In this document: one piece after another, positions 8,317 to 16,031 of the stretch
How the letters are laid out: each line of letters opens with the position of its first letter
Numbering within the stretch: the stretch's first letter is position 1
Source of the DNA: Aquimarina latercula DSM 2041
GTDB lineage: Bacteria; Bacteroidota; Bacteroidia; Flavobacteriales; Flavobacteriaceae
DNA length: 64,000 nt
NCBI RefSeq assembly: GCF_000430645.1
Contig: NZ_KE387186.1
Span: 189,583 to 253,582, forward strand
Direction of reading: 5' to 3'
Made by a program: the position numbers and the translations under genes
Notes under the pieces: model-generated
Told to the model about the DNA's origin: nothing
Databases searched by the model: none
Seen by the model: only the letters and a program-made list of their open reading frames with translations

Positions 8317-9410
8317 TTAATCAGTTCATTAATTTTAATCCATAGATCATTATCGAAACTTGATGGCCCTAATAATGATTCTCCAGAATCATTTCCCATT
8401 CTTACAATTACCAAATTCTGACTAGGAACTACATATAGTTTTTGATCATCTTTACCTAAACCTGCAATAAGGTCATCGGGTGCATCTGGTATTAATTCTC
8501 CTGGGAATTGATTTTCGAAAGCTGGAGCTCTAAAACTTGATTTACCATTCAACCACCATAAATATCCATAAGATTCATTAAGATTTTGAGAAGTAGTGGT
8601 CATTTCGGTAAAATAGCTTTGATCAGTAAGGATCTGGTTGTCACCCCAAGTTCCTTTGTTAAGGTTTAACAGACCAAATCGAGCCATGCTTCTTGCTGTA
8701 CTGTAGTATATATGAGCAAAACCTAGACGAATCCAGCTGCCATTCATTCCAATTTTATTTTTCACCGAGATGTTAAAGTAGGTGTTATAGTCTGTATTTG
8801 TAGCTTGAGCTATGATATCAGTAAGAAGGGTATATGTTGCATTATGATAATACCAGAAATTACCTGGTTGATTAAGGTATGTTAAACATTCAAAATCAGT
8901 ACAGTTTTGATTAGAAACAGTATAATCTAAACCAGTTGTCATGGTTAGGTGATTTTTTATCGTAATAGACTGTTCCTGAGAAGCGGTTAGATTTGCCCAT
9001 TGAGTTCCTAAATATGTGTTAGAAGGTTCATTAATACTTAATAAATCGTCTTGTTGTGCAACTCCGATTGTAAATGCAGTCAATGTTTTTCCGGCCGAGT
9101 ACCAAGGATTATTATCTGAGGATGCGGCTCCATTAAAGTATTTTTCGATTACAATTTTTCCGTTTTTAAGAATTATAAATGCTTTAGTGTTTTTTTCTTC
9201 AAGAAAATCATAAAGAGGTTGTTCTGCATTGATATTCCATTCTAAATCTAGAATTGAAGTATTTTCCCATTCTTCAGAGTTAATAGGTGGAAAATATAAC
9301 TCATCTTGATTTGGATTTGGTTCTTCGGAAATTACTTCTTCGGTTTCATCAGAACAAGAAAGCATAGTGATTAATAAAAGGAATAGAAAGGGAATCGTTT
9401 TAGTTTTCAT
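8313..9410 (-). CDS. Serine hydrolase of the beta-lactamase class C / DD-peptidase-like family, lipoprotein
   Basis: 365 residues. Lipobox MLSC gives Cys19. The SxxK nucleophile motif is Ser105-Ala-Gly-Lys108, and a Tyr-x-Asn-type element appears at WYYHNAT; the C-terminal part contains GLGKDDQKLYVVPSQNLVIVRMG, corresponding to the KTG-strand region. Family members hydrolyse esters, amides or D-amino acid peptides in the periplasm or at the outer membrane. Substrate not inferable. It converges on the amidase gene with overlapping stop codons. Confidence 0.87.
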   Translation of the reverse strand: MKTKTIPFLFLLLITMLSCSDETEEVISEEPNPNQDELYFPPINSEEWENTSILDLEWNINAEQPLYDFLEEKNTKAFIILKNGKIVIEKYFNGAASSDNNPWYSAGKTLTAFTIGVAQQDDLLSINEPSNTYLGTQWANLTASQEQSITIKNHLTMTTGLDYTVSNQNCTDFECLTYLNQPGNFWYYHNATYTLLTDIIAQATNTDYNTYFNISVKNKIGMNGSWIRLGFAHIYYSTARSMARFGLLNLNKGTWGDNQILTDQSYFTEMTTTSQNLNESYGYLWWLNGKSSFRAPAFENQFPGELIPDAPDDLIAGLGKDDQKLYVVPSQNLVIVRMGNDSGESLLGPSSFDNDLWIKINELIN

Positions 9411-9519
9411 AGTTGGGGGGTATGAATTTTAGACTACACAATATACAAAAGGTTTAATTTACTTTTTTTACTTGATTGACTTATTAAGCATTATGTACTA
9501 AAACTTTGGTTATTCATTG

Positions 9520-9527
9520 TATCTTTG
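9520..9527 (+). promoter_or_regulatory. -7 box of rimO; decides the start codon
   Basis: TATCTTTG followed by C matches TAnnTTTG exactly. It lies inside a longer open frame that begins with TTG at 9506, so transcription starts after that codon and ATG 9548 must be the real start. No good -33 TTG is seen at 17-20 nt. Confidence 0.6.
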
Positions 9528-9547
9528 CACACCTTTATTCAGATGAT

Positions 9548-10849
9548 ATGAGAACAAAGACTTTAAAAAAGAATAAGATTAATGTAGTTACATTAGGTTG
9601 TAGCAAGAATGTGTATGATAGTGAGGTTCTTATGGGACAACTAAAGGCCAATAACAAAGAAGTGGTTCATGAAGAAGAAGGAAATGTTGTTGTAATTAAC
9701 ACTTGTGGTTTTATAGCAAATGCTAAAGAGGAATCTGTTAATACTATTTTAGAGTACGTACAGAAAAAAGATCAAGGTGTTGTAGATAAAGTTTTTGTTA
9801 CAGGTTGTTTATCCGAAAGATATAAGCCTGATTTACAAAAGGAAATTCCAGATGTAGATCAATATTTTGGTACTACAGAACTACCAGGTTTGTTAAAGGC
9901 TTTAGGAGCAGACTATAAGCATGAACTTATTGGAGAAAGATTAACAACAACTCCTAAGAATTATGCGTATTTAAAAATAGCAGAAGGATGTGACCGTCCT
10001 TGTTCTTTTTGTGCTATTCCGTTGATGCGAGGTAAACATAAATCTACTCCTATTGAAGAATTGGTTACGGAGGCAGAGAAGTTGGCTGCAGATGGAGTAA
10101 AAGAATTGGTTTTAATCGCCCAGGATTTAACATATTATGGGTTAGATTTATATAAGGAAAGAAAGTTAGCAGATTTACTTCGTGAATTGGTAAAGGTTGA
10201 TGGTATAGAATGGATTCGATTGCATTATGCATTTCCTACCGGATTTCCAATGGAAGTGTTAGAAGTAATGCGAAAGGAACCCAAAATCTGTAATTATATT
10301 GATATTCCATTACAACATATAGCGGATCCAGTTCTTAAATCTATGCGAAGAGGAACTACAAAAGCTAAAACTACAAAGCTTTTAAAAGAATTTAGAGCGG
10401 CTGTGCCGGAAATGACAATTCGTACTACATTGATTGTCGGATATCCTGGAGAGACACAAGAGGATTTTGAGACGTTAAGAGATTGGGTGAAAGAAATGCG
10501 TTTTGAGCGTTTAGGTTGTTTTACATATTCTCACGAAGAAAACACACATGCTTTTAACTTGGAAGATGATGTACCAGAGGAAGTAAAAATGGACCGTGCC
10601 AATGAGATAATGGAAATACAATCACAAATCTCTTGGGAATTGAATCAACAGAAGATAGGACAAGAATTTAAGGTTGTTATTGACCGTAAAGAAGGACAAT
10701 ACTTTGTTGGTAGAACTGAGTTTGATTCTCCAGATGTTGATAATGAGGTTTTAATAGATGCTTCTAAGTTTTATCTAAAAACAGGAGAATACACAACCGT
10801 TAAGATATATGAAGCAGAAGATTTTGATTTATATGGAGAAGTTGTTTAA
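9548..10849 (+). CDS. rimO: Ribosomal protein S12 methylthiotransferase RimO
   Basis: 433 residues from ATG 9548. The N-terminal UPF0004 domain has Cys18, Cys53 and Cys87 for the auxiliary [4Fe-4S] cluster. The radical-SAM motif CxxxCxxC is Cys148, Cys152, Cys155 (EGCDRPCSFCAIP). The TRAM domain is at the C-terminus. RimO adds a methylthio group to a conserved Asp of ribosomal protein S12. I prefer ATG 9548 to the upstream TTG 9506 because a strong -7 box overlaps the longer version. It belongs to the conserved ftsY-rimO neighbourhood, here separated by the amidase and serine hydrolase genes. Confidence 0.95.
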   Translation: MRTKTLKKNKINVVTLGCSKNVYDSEVLMGQLKANNKEVVHEEEGNVVVINTCGFIANAKEESVNTILEYVQKKDQGVVDKVFVTGCLSERYKPDLQKEIPDVDQYFGTTELPGLLKALGADYKHELIGERLTTTPKNYAYLKIAEGCDRPCSFCAIPLMRGKHKSTPIEELVTEAEKLAADGVKELVLIAQDLTYYGLDLYKERKLADLLRELVKVDGIEWIRLHYAFPTGFPMEVLEVMRKEPKICNYIDIPLQHIADPVLKSMRRGTTKAKTTKLLKEFRAAVPEMTIRTTLIVGYPGETQEDFETLRDWVKEMRFERLGCFTYSHEENTHAFNLEDDVPEEVKMDRANEIMEIQSQISWELNQQKIGQEFKVVIDRKEGQYFVGRTEFDSPDVDNEVLIDASKFYLKTGEYTTVKIYEAEDFDLYGEVV

Positions 10850-11067
10850 TTAACTTCCTAAAATGCTATTCTTTAATCTGATTCTATATTGTAATTAGGG
10901 TTTTGTTAGTATGAATGGTTAATCAAATATTGTTTATCCAGTTATTATTGTTATTAATTTTCTTTTCACCTAGGTGCACTCACTGCAGGTTTCATATTGT
11001 TATATAAAAAAATAGAATATTGGACTCTATAGGTTTTTAGATGGTTCAAACAAATTACAGTTTAAAA

Positions 11068-11226
11068 CAAAAAAATCGAGGATTTTAATGATCCTCGATT
11101 TTGTCGCGTAATACTCTTTAGATTTTTTGGCTAATTCTAATTATGAGAGAACTTTATTTCTTTATTTTATTAAGGGACAAAGTTTTATAGTTAACGCTGT
11201 ATTTTAAATTTAATTTTATTCGGGCG
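11068..11226 (-). ncRNA. Predicted small RNA of about 150 nt
   Basis: On the minus strand a perfect -7 box TACTTTTG (11227-11234) is followed, after about 130 nt with no ATG, by a 12-bp perfect hairpin (AAAATCGAGGAT / ATCCTCGATTTT, 11072-11102) and a T run. Promoter, non-coding body and terminator together make a compact RNA gene. A weak -33 (TTTCG) lies about 16 nt upstream. Alternatively the hairpin only ends rimO from the other side. Confidence 0.35.
11072..11102. terminator. Bidirectional-looking terminator hairpin
   Basis: Twelve perfect base pairs with a 7-nt loop. The T tract is longer on the minus strand (seven T) than on the plus strand (four T). On the plus strand it would end rimO with a 220-nt 3' region; on the minus strand it ends the predicted small RNA. 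Confidence 0.75.
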
Positions 11227-11638
11227 CAAAAGTATTTAAAAAAGAGATACGAAATTCTTAATTTCTGATGATGTTCATTATAGTAATATAATTGAGGTAA
11301 ATGATAACTTGAGATTTTCGTAACGTAGTAAAGGTAAGGGGTAAGATATCATTAGTATAATAAAAAAAACTATTATTGGAATGTATTTTTTTTAGGTTTT
11401 TATTGAATTAAGTTCATTGTTGTTTTTTGTAAAAAAAACTTTAAACTTAACAATTTGATAATATTAGGTCTTAAATTCTGGGTTGTATTAAGATTTCTGT
11501 AGTAAAAAGATAAATACTCTAATTATAATGTATTAATTATGGTTTTGTCCTGTTTGGAGATAGATAGATTTCTTAAAATATTAATAGAGGTCTGATTATT
11601 TCAATTTCAGACCCCTATCACTATGTTGGTTTTATATA
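11103..11638. other. Non-coding stretch between rimO and the nitroreductase gene
   Basis: Very AT-rich with no credible coding frame. The only structured parts I see are the small-RNA promoter box at 11227-11234 and, to the left, the terminator hairpin. Confidence 0.4.
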
Positions 11639-12268
11639 TTAAATAGTTTCAAATAATTCATGTAAAGGTTTACGTACTTTTTTATCATGTTGAGTTGGAT
11701 CTTCTTCCGAACGGTATCCAATTGTGGCAATAACTGCCGCAGAAAGTCCTTTTTCGGATAAACCTAATATCTCATCATATGCTTCGGGTTCAAAACCTTC
11801 CATCGGACAGGCATCAATTTTAAGTTCTGCACAGGCAGCTAATAAGTTTCCTAATCCAATATAGGTCTGTTTTGCAGTCCAAGCTTTCAAGATTTCACTA
11901 GGTAATTCCGTAATTTTAGATTTCATAAAGTCACCATACCCTTTTAGGTTACCCAAGTTTAAATTTTGTGTATCAGCTTTCAACTTTAGATAATCATCGA
12001 TTACTTTTTCATTTACAGTTGTATAGTTACAAAATACAATTAAATGTGATGCGTCTACAACTTGTGTTTGCCCCCATGATTTCGGCTGTAATTTTTGTCG
12101 AATTTCTGGATTCGTTACAATCAATACCTTATATGCTTGTAAACCATAAGATGATGCTGAAAGAGAAATTGCTTCTTTGATTTTTTCAAGATCGGACCCC
12201 GATATTGTCTTCTTTGGATCAAATTTTTTGGTAGCGTACCGCCAATTTAGGTTTTCTAATAATTTCAT
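11639..12268 (-). CDS. NAD(P)H-dependent oxidoreductase, nitroreductase family (NfsB-like)
   Basis: 209 residues. It opens with LENLNWRYATKKFDPKKTIS, the FMN-binding start of the NfsB group, and contains SSYGLQAYKVLIV, and near the C-terminus DACPMEGFEPEAYDEILGL. The family is a homodimeric FMN flavoprotein reducing quinones, nitroaromatics or similar electrophiles with NAD(P)H. It is 11 bp downstream of the pirin gene on the same strand. A second family member (27726-28325) lies in another regulated unit of this window. Confidence 0.9.
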   Translation of the reverse strand: MKLLENLNWRYATKKFDPKKTISGSDLEKIKEAISLSASSYGLQAYKVLIVTNPEIRQKLQPKSWGQTQVVDASHLIVFCNYTTVNEKVIDDYLKLKADTQNLNLGNLKGYGDFMKSKITELPSEILKAWTAKQTYIGLGNLLAACAELKIDACPMEGFEPEAYDEILGLSEKGLSAAVIATIGYRSEEDPTQHDKKVRKPLHELFETI

Positions 12269-12279
12269 AATTTATTGTT

Positions 12280-12993
12280 TTATTGTGTGATAGGGACTTC
12301 CATTATTAATATTTTAGAAGATTCGTTTGGTCTAATTTGAAGTTGTTCTATATCCCAGATTCCTAATCCATCTCTTTTATCTAATATTGTTCCTTCTATA
12401 GAAATGTTTCCTTCTAGTATAAAAACGTATACGCCATTGTCTTTGTTTTTTAATGTATACGTATGTGTACTATCTTTTTCTAAATAGCCAATATGAAACC
12501 AAGTATTTTGATAAATCCATACACCATCGTCTTCTTTATTAGGTGATAATATTTGATGTAAATTATTTTTTATTTTTTCTTGATCAATGGTAATTTGATC
12601 ATATCTAGGAGTTACATTTTTTTGGTTTGGAGTCACCCATATTTGTAAAAACTTTACTTTCTTGTCAGGGTTTTTATTGTATTCGCTATGAAATACACCG
12701 GTACCCGCACTCATTACTTGAATATCACCTTCTTTGATTACAGTGGTGTTCCCCATGCTGTCCTTGTGCTCTAGATCACCTTCAAGAGGTATAGAGATAA
12801 TTTCCATATTATCATGTGGATGTTTACCAAACCCCATTCCTCCAGAAACTGTATCATCATTAAGAACCCTAAGTGCACCAAAATTCATTCTTTCTGGATT
12901 ATAATAATTTCCAAAACTAAAAGAGTGATGAGAATTTAACCAGCCAAAATTTGCTATTCCTCTTGTGTCTGATTTATGCATGATCGTTTTCAT
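12280..12993 (-). CDS. Pirin family protein (YhhW-like bicupin)
   Basis: 237 residues, matching the short YhhW/quercetinase-type pirins. The N-terminal cupin has GFGKHPHDNMEIISIPLEG and the metal-site region GTGVFHSEYN, giving the His/His/His/Glu set expected for Fe or Cu; the C-terminal cupin is degenerate. Pirins of this size can oxidise flavonols and are often placed next to quinone reductases. It sits between the nitroreductase and an AraC regulator, all on the same strand, suggesting one inducible unit for aromatic or quinone stress. Confidence 0.92.
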   Translation of the reverse strand: MKTIMHKSDTRGIANFGWLNSHHSFSFGNYYNPERMNFGALRVLNDDTVSGGMGFGKHPHDNMEIISIPLEGDLEHKDSMGNTTVIKEGDIQVMSAGTGVFHSEYNKNPDKKVKFLQIWVTPNQKNVTPRYDQITIDQEKIKNNLHQILSPNKEDDGVWIYQNTWFHIGYLEKDSTHTYTLKNKDNGVYVFILEGNISIEGTILDKRDGLGIWDIEQLQIRPNESSKILIMEVPITQ

Positions 12994-13089
12994 AATATAT
13001 CCTTTCTTTATAATTCTTTTACAAAGGTCAAGTTTTGAATTATGATTTAAAATATGAGAATGCGGAGGAATATTATAAAAATCCGATCT

Positions 13090-13956
13090 TTAGTTTTTTT
13101 GTCTAAAGTTTGAAGGAGTAATATTTGTACATTTTTTGAAAAAATTACTAAAATTAGCTGGTTCACTAAATCCAAGATTATATCCAATCTCCTTAGTCGT
13201 TTTGTCAGAAAAACTTAATAACCTTTTTGCAGCAATAATAATTCGAGATTGTAAATATTCCTTTGCAGTTTTGCCTATAAGTGATTTTATAGTTCTGTTT
13301 AGGTGATCCGGAGTAACGTGCAATGCGTTAGCATATTGATGTACTTTGTGCCATTGGAAAAAACGTTGCTCCACTAAGTTTTTGTATTCTTTAAGTATCA
13401 TAGATCCCGCTTGTAATTGTTGCGGATCTTTCGGATGAATATCACAAACGTTGTTACTATAAATCAAAAAAAGTTTTACGAACGCTCCTATCGCTTCTAA
13501 TCTAAACTTAGAATTAGAATGATGTGTTTCGAAGATTTCTGAACTGTAAAAGCTTAATTGTGCTAATTGTTTTTCATTTAAGGGAAGTGGAGGAGTATAG
13601 CCATAATCCTGAAAAAGATTAATATCCTCTATAAATCGATAATCGATATTATTTTTTACCAGAAATTGTCTGGAAAATGTAATTACCCAACCATAAGATT
13701 TTTTTTCTTCTTTGATTTGATGGACTTGCCCTGGACTTATAAAAAAGGCTTGTTGATCTTTTAGAGTAAATTCGTTGAAGTCTATAATATGTATACCTTT
13801 AGCTTTAGAAACTAAAATGATAATATAAAAATCATGTCTATGAGGTAAATCTACTTTACCAGCTGTTTTATCATAAATGTCTTCCATTTTTTTGATGTCA
13901 AACATTATGTGGTTATCTATTTCATCAGTAAGTTTATACGTCTTAATAGAAGTCAT
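13090..13956 (-). CDS. AraC family transcriptional regulator
   Basis: 288 residues. An N-terminal cupin-like sensing domain (HRHDFYIIILV, about residues 35-110) is followed by a C-terminal pair of helix-turn-helix motifs (about 190-288; ATKEIGYNLGFSEPANFSNFFKK with the family end ITPSNFRQK). It is probably an activator of the pirin and nitroreductase genes just downstream (spacer 96 bp). The ligand is unknown. Confidence 0.9.
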   Translation of the reverse strand: MTSIKTYKLTDEIDNHIMFDIKKMEDIYDKTAGKVDLPHRHDFYIIILVSKAKGIHIIDFNEFTLKDQQAFFISPGQVHQIKEEKKSYGWVITFSRQFLVKNNIDYRFIEDINLFQDYGYTPPLPLNEKQLAQLSFYSSEIFETHHSNSKFRLEAIGAFVKLFLIYSNNVCDIHPKDPQQLQAGSMILKEYKNLVEQRFFQWHKVHQYANALHVTPDHLNRTIKSLIGKTAKEYLQSRIIIAAKRLLSFSDKTTKEIGYNLGFSEPANFSNFFKKCTNITPSNFRQKN

Positions 13957-14091
13957 TTGTTAATCCTAGATAGTACTTTTTTTGTTTTAATATACGACTC
14001 TATATTAGAACTTTAATTAATCATAAATAGAATAATTTATAATTAATAGTTTTTTAACTATTTAGATAGTATATGGGTGAAATATTTATAA

Positions 14092-14129
14092 TTAAAAAGG
14101 GAAAGCTTAGATGAGCTTTCCCTTTTTAA
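14092..14129. terminator. Strong bidirectional terminator
   Basis: A 16-bp perfect stem (14092-14107 with 14114-14129), loop TAGATG, A tract on one side and T tract on the other. It ends the small lipoprotein transcript on the minus strand and isolates the AraC gene. Confidence 0.85.
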
Positions 14130-14178
14130 TAAATATTGTGTCTTTTTTAATTTTTATCAAAAAAGATGTGTAACGTGA

Positions 14179-14343
14179 CTAGTTATTACCACCGATAATA
14201 ATATCACCATCAGTGTTTTCATCATCTGTGTTATTGTTATCGTTTTCTTCTTCATTGAAAACTTGACTTTCGATTGTTTCGTTTTCACAAGAAACGAATG
14301 TTGTAGCTAATGCGAATACTAATAAGAATGTAAATTTTTTCAT
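14179..14343 (-). CDS. Small acidic lipoprotein (54 residues)
   Basis: An open frame from ATG (14341-14343) to TAG (14179-14181). The product begins MKKFTFLLVFALATTFVSC, a clear lipoprotein signal with Cys19, and the mature part (about 36 residues) is rich in Glu, Asp and Asn, ending DGDIIIGGNN. It belongs to no family I recognise. It follows a similar small lipoprotein gene by 46 bp and is ended by the 14092-14129 terminator, so the two look like one short transcript. Confidence 0.65.
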   Translation of the reverse strand: MKKFTFLLVFALATTFVSCENETIESQVFNEEENDNNNTDDENTDGDIIIGGNN

Positions 14344-14389
14344 TTTGATTTGTTTTATTATTTAAATTTTATTTTGAGGTATTTTATTT

Positions 14390-14542
14390 TTAGTCTCCTA
14401 ATCCGTGGTTATCCTCTTCGTGGATATGTACGATTTCAGGTTTATCATTTTCTTCACTAAATGTTTCTTCTTCAACAGAAGATTTTTCACAAGATGCAAG
14501 TGCAATAACTAGCATAAACAGAAATGGGATTTTTTTGATCAT
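14390..14542 (-). CDS. Small acidic lipoprotein (50 residues)
   Basis: An open frame from ATG (14540-14542) to TAA (14390-14392). The product begins MIKKIPFLFMLVIALASC, a lipoprotein signal with Cys18; the mature part is acidic (SVEEETFSEENDKPE) with a His-containing tail VHIHEEDNHGLGD. The signal layout and acidic tail resemble the neighbour at 14179-14343. A -7 box (TACATTTG, 14591-14598, minus strand) lies about 50 bp upstream. Function unknown; the acidic, His-bearing tail could bind metal. Confidence 0.65.
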   Translation of the reverse strand: MIKKIPFLFMLVIALASCEKSSVEEETFSEENDKPEIVHIHEEDNHGLGD

Positions 14543-14590
14543 TTTAGTAAAAATTAATTATGTTTTGTTCTACTTTTTCAAAATCGAGTG

Positions 14591-14598
14591 CAAATGTA
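14591..14598 (-). promoter_or_regulatory. -7 box of the small lipoprotein pair
   Basis: Minus strand TACATTTG followed by CAC, a perfect TAnnTTTG match, placing the start of transcription about 40 nt before the first lipoprotein ATG. A TTG lies 16 nt upstream, slightly close. Confidence 0.5.
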
Positions 14599-15029
14599 TT
14601 CAAAAAACTGAATGCAAATCATAAAATTATCTTAACACTCCTTTGTTTACGGGCTTTTGAAGAAAAACACAGTGTTCAGTCTTTAATAAAAAAGGGAAAA
14701 AAATCAATATTTAATATGGTATTGAAATGAATCTATAAATTATACTTAGTTTTTAGCTGTTTGTATTGAGAATGTGATAAAAGTGTAAAAATGATTGAAT
14801 TAACAATATGGTAATATTGGAGCCTAAAATTAGTATAAAATTGAATTATATTTATTATTTAAGCTATTTTAATAATAATATTTCAAAAAAAATAAACATC
14901 ATTAAAACTATTATATGTGTAAATTCCCTCTTTTTGTATAGTTGATAATTCTAAAACTTAAGAAAGCGTACTATTTATACATAATCATTTCAAATTCGAT
15001 CATTATGTATGTTATTTGATGGTTGTTTT
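14599..15029. other. AT-rich spacer
   Basis: No coding frame seen. A 9-bp inverted repeat ATACATAAT/ATTATGTAT (14977-14985 and 15002-15010) lies just past the 3' end of the ankyrin-like gene and could be a weak transcription end. Confidence 0.3.
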
Positions 15030-15662
15030 TTATGATTCTGATTTTAAAATTTTCATCATTTCTGCTCCGATTCCTGCTTCAAATGGATGTGAACTTGTAG
15101 CTAATAGGTCAGCAGTATTAAAATAACCTCCATATATAAATATAGTAGCATGTATGTCAGCACCTCGATCAATTAAAAATTGTGTGATTTCTGGAAGGTT
15201 TTTGGGAGCTTTTTGTCTCCACATTTCTACACCATTACTAGCTGTATAAATTAATAATGTAGCTTTGTGTCCGTATTTTGATGTTTTTGTTACTAAATCG
15301 GGATAGCTAGTGACAAGCCTTTTTAATTCTGTAAAATCACCGTTAATTAATAAATTGACAGCTTTTTCAAAGTTTTGATCATAAGAATCTTTTAATTTTT
15401 CTACTTCGTTCCAATTTTTAAAACCATATTCATTTGCTATAGTGGTTCTACAATCATCAATAGTCAGGTTAAGTTTTTTTAATTTTTCTATGGGTATCCC
15501 TAAATAATCTGGGTGGTAATTATTTATTTCATGGAAGATCACATCTTGGTTTTCTAACATACCCTCTAACATTCTGTTCACTATTTTATCTAAATGATCT
15601 CTGATTAAAGGGTAAGAATCAGTTTGATAAAGAAGATTTCCATAAAAATTAGTTATTTTCAT
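15030..15662 (-). CDS. Ankyrin-repeat-like protein
   Basis: 210 residues, no signal peptide. The C-terminal half has ankyrin-like elements: a helix pair FEKAVNLLINGDFTELKRLV, the stretch KATLLIYTASNGVEMW, and the typical FLIDRGADIHATIF turn. The N-terminal 90 residues are helical with no recognised domain. Ankyrin repeats mediate protein binding; no enzymatic part is seen. Its start overlaps by 4 bp the stop of a 95-codon open frame upstream, which hints at translational coupling if that frame is real. Confidence 0.65.
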   Translation of the reverse strand: MKITNFYGNLLYQTDSYPLIRDHLDKIVNRMLEGMLENQDVIFHEINNYHPDYLGIPIEKLKKLNLTIDDCRTTIANEYGFKNWNEVEKLKDSYDQNFEKAVNLLINGDFTELKRLVTSYPDLVTKTSKYGHKATLLIYTASNGVEMWRQKAPKNLPEITQFLIDRGADIHATIFIYGGYFNTADLLATSSHPFEAGIGAEMMKILKSES

Positions 15663-15946
15663 AATACTTGATTCATATGTAAATCTTCTTTATTATTTAA
15701 GGATACTATGCCTATACAACGGTAGCTTGTATATCTGTGGTAGTATATACCTAGTCTACTTGGCTTAGCTACTTTTTTAGGATTCTTAATTAAAATCGTT
15801 ATAGAAGTAACTCCATGATTAGTTAGAGTTTTTTCAGATGGAGAAAAGTTCCTAGCATCTTTTTTAAATCCTGTTCCTTTTTTTCGAATTATTTGTTGTG
15901 AAATTTCCATTTGTTCACGACAGTTACATTCTACATCATAAAACAA
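15659..15946 (-). CDS. Doubtful open frame upstream of the ankyrin-like gene
   Basis: 95 codons, rich in Lys and Arg, containing ARNFSPSEKTLTNHGVTS. I recognise no family. Its only support is the ATGA overlap with the next gene. It may be a remnant of a longer gene, or simply the leader of the ankyrin gene. Confidence 0.25.
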   Translation of the reverse strand: MFYDVECNCREQMEISQQIIRKKGTGFKKDARNFSPSEKTLTNHGVTSITILIKNPKKVAKPSRLGIYYHRYTSYRCIGIVSLNNKEDLHMNQVL

Positions 15947-16031
15947 AATTTCACGATATTCTCCAAATTAGGTTTTAAGATTAATTTCCGCTAATCTAAT
16001 AATCACTTTAATTATTTTATAAAATTCAATA

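Noticed and set aside
9506..9547. A longer RimO starting at TTG 9506
   Set aside because: The -7 box TATCTTTG lies inside this extension, so the mRNA would start after it.
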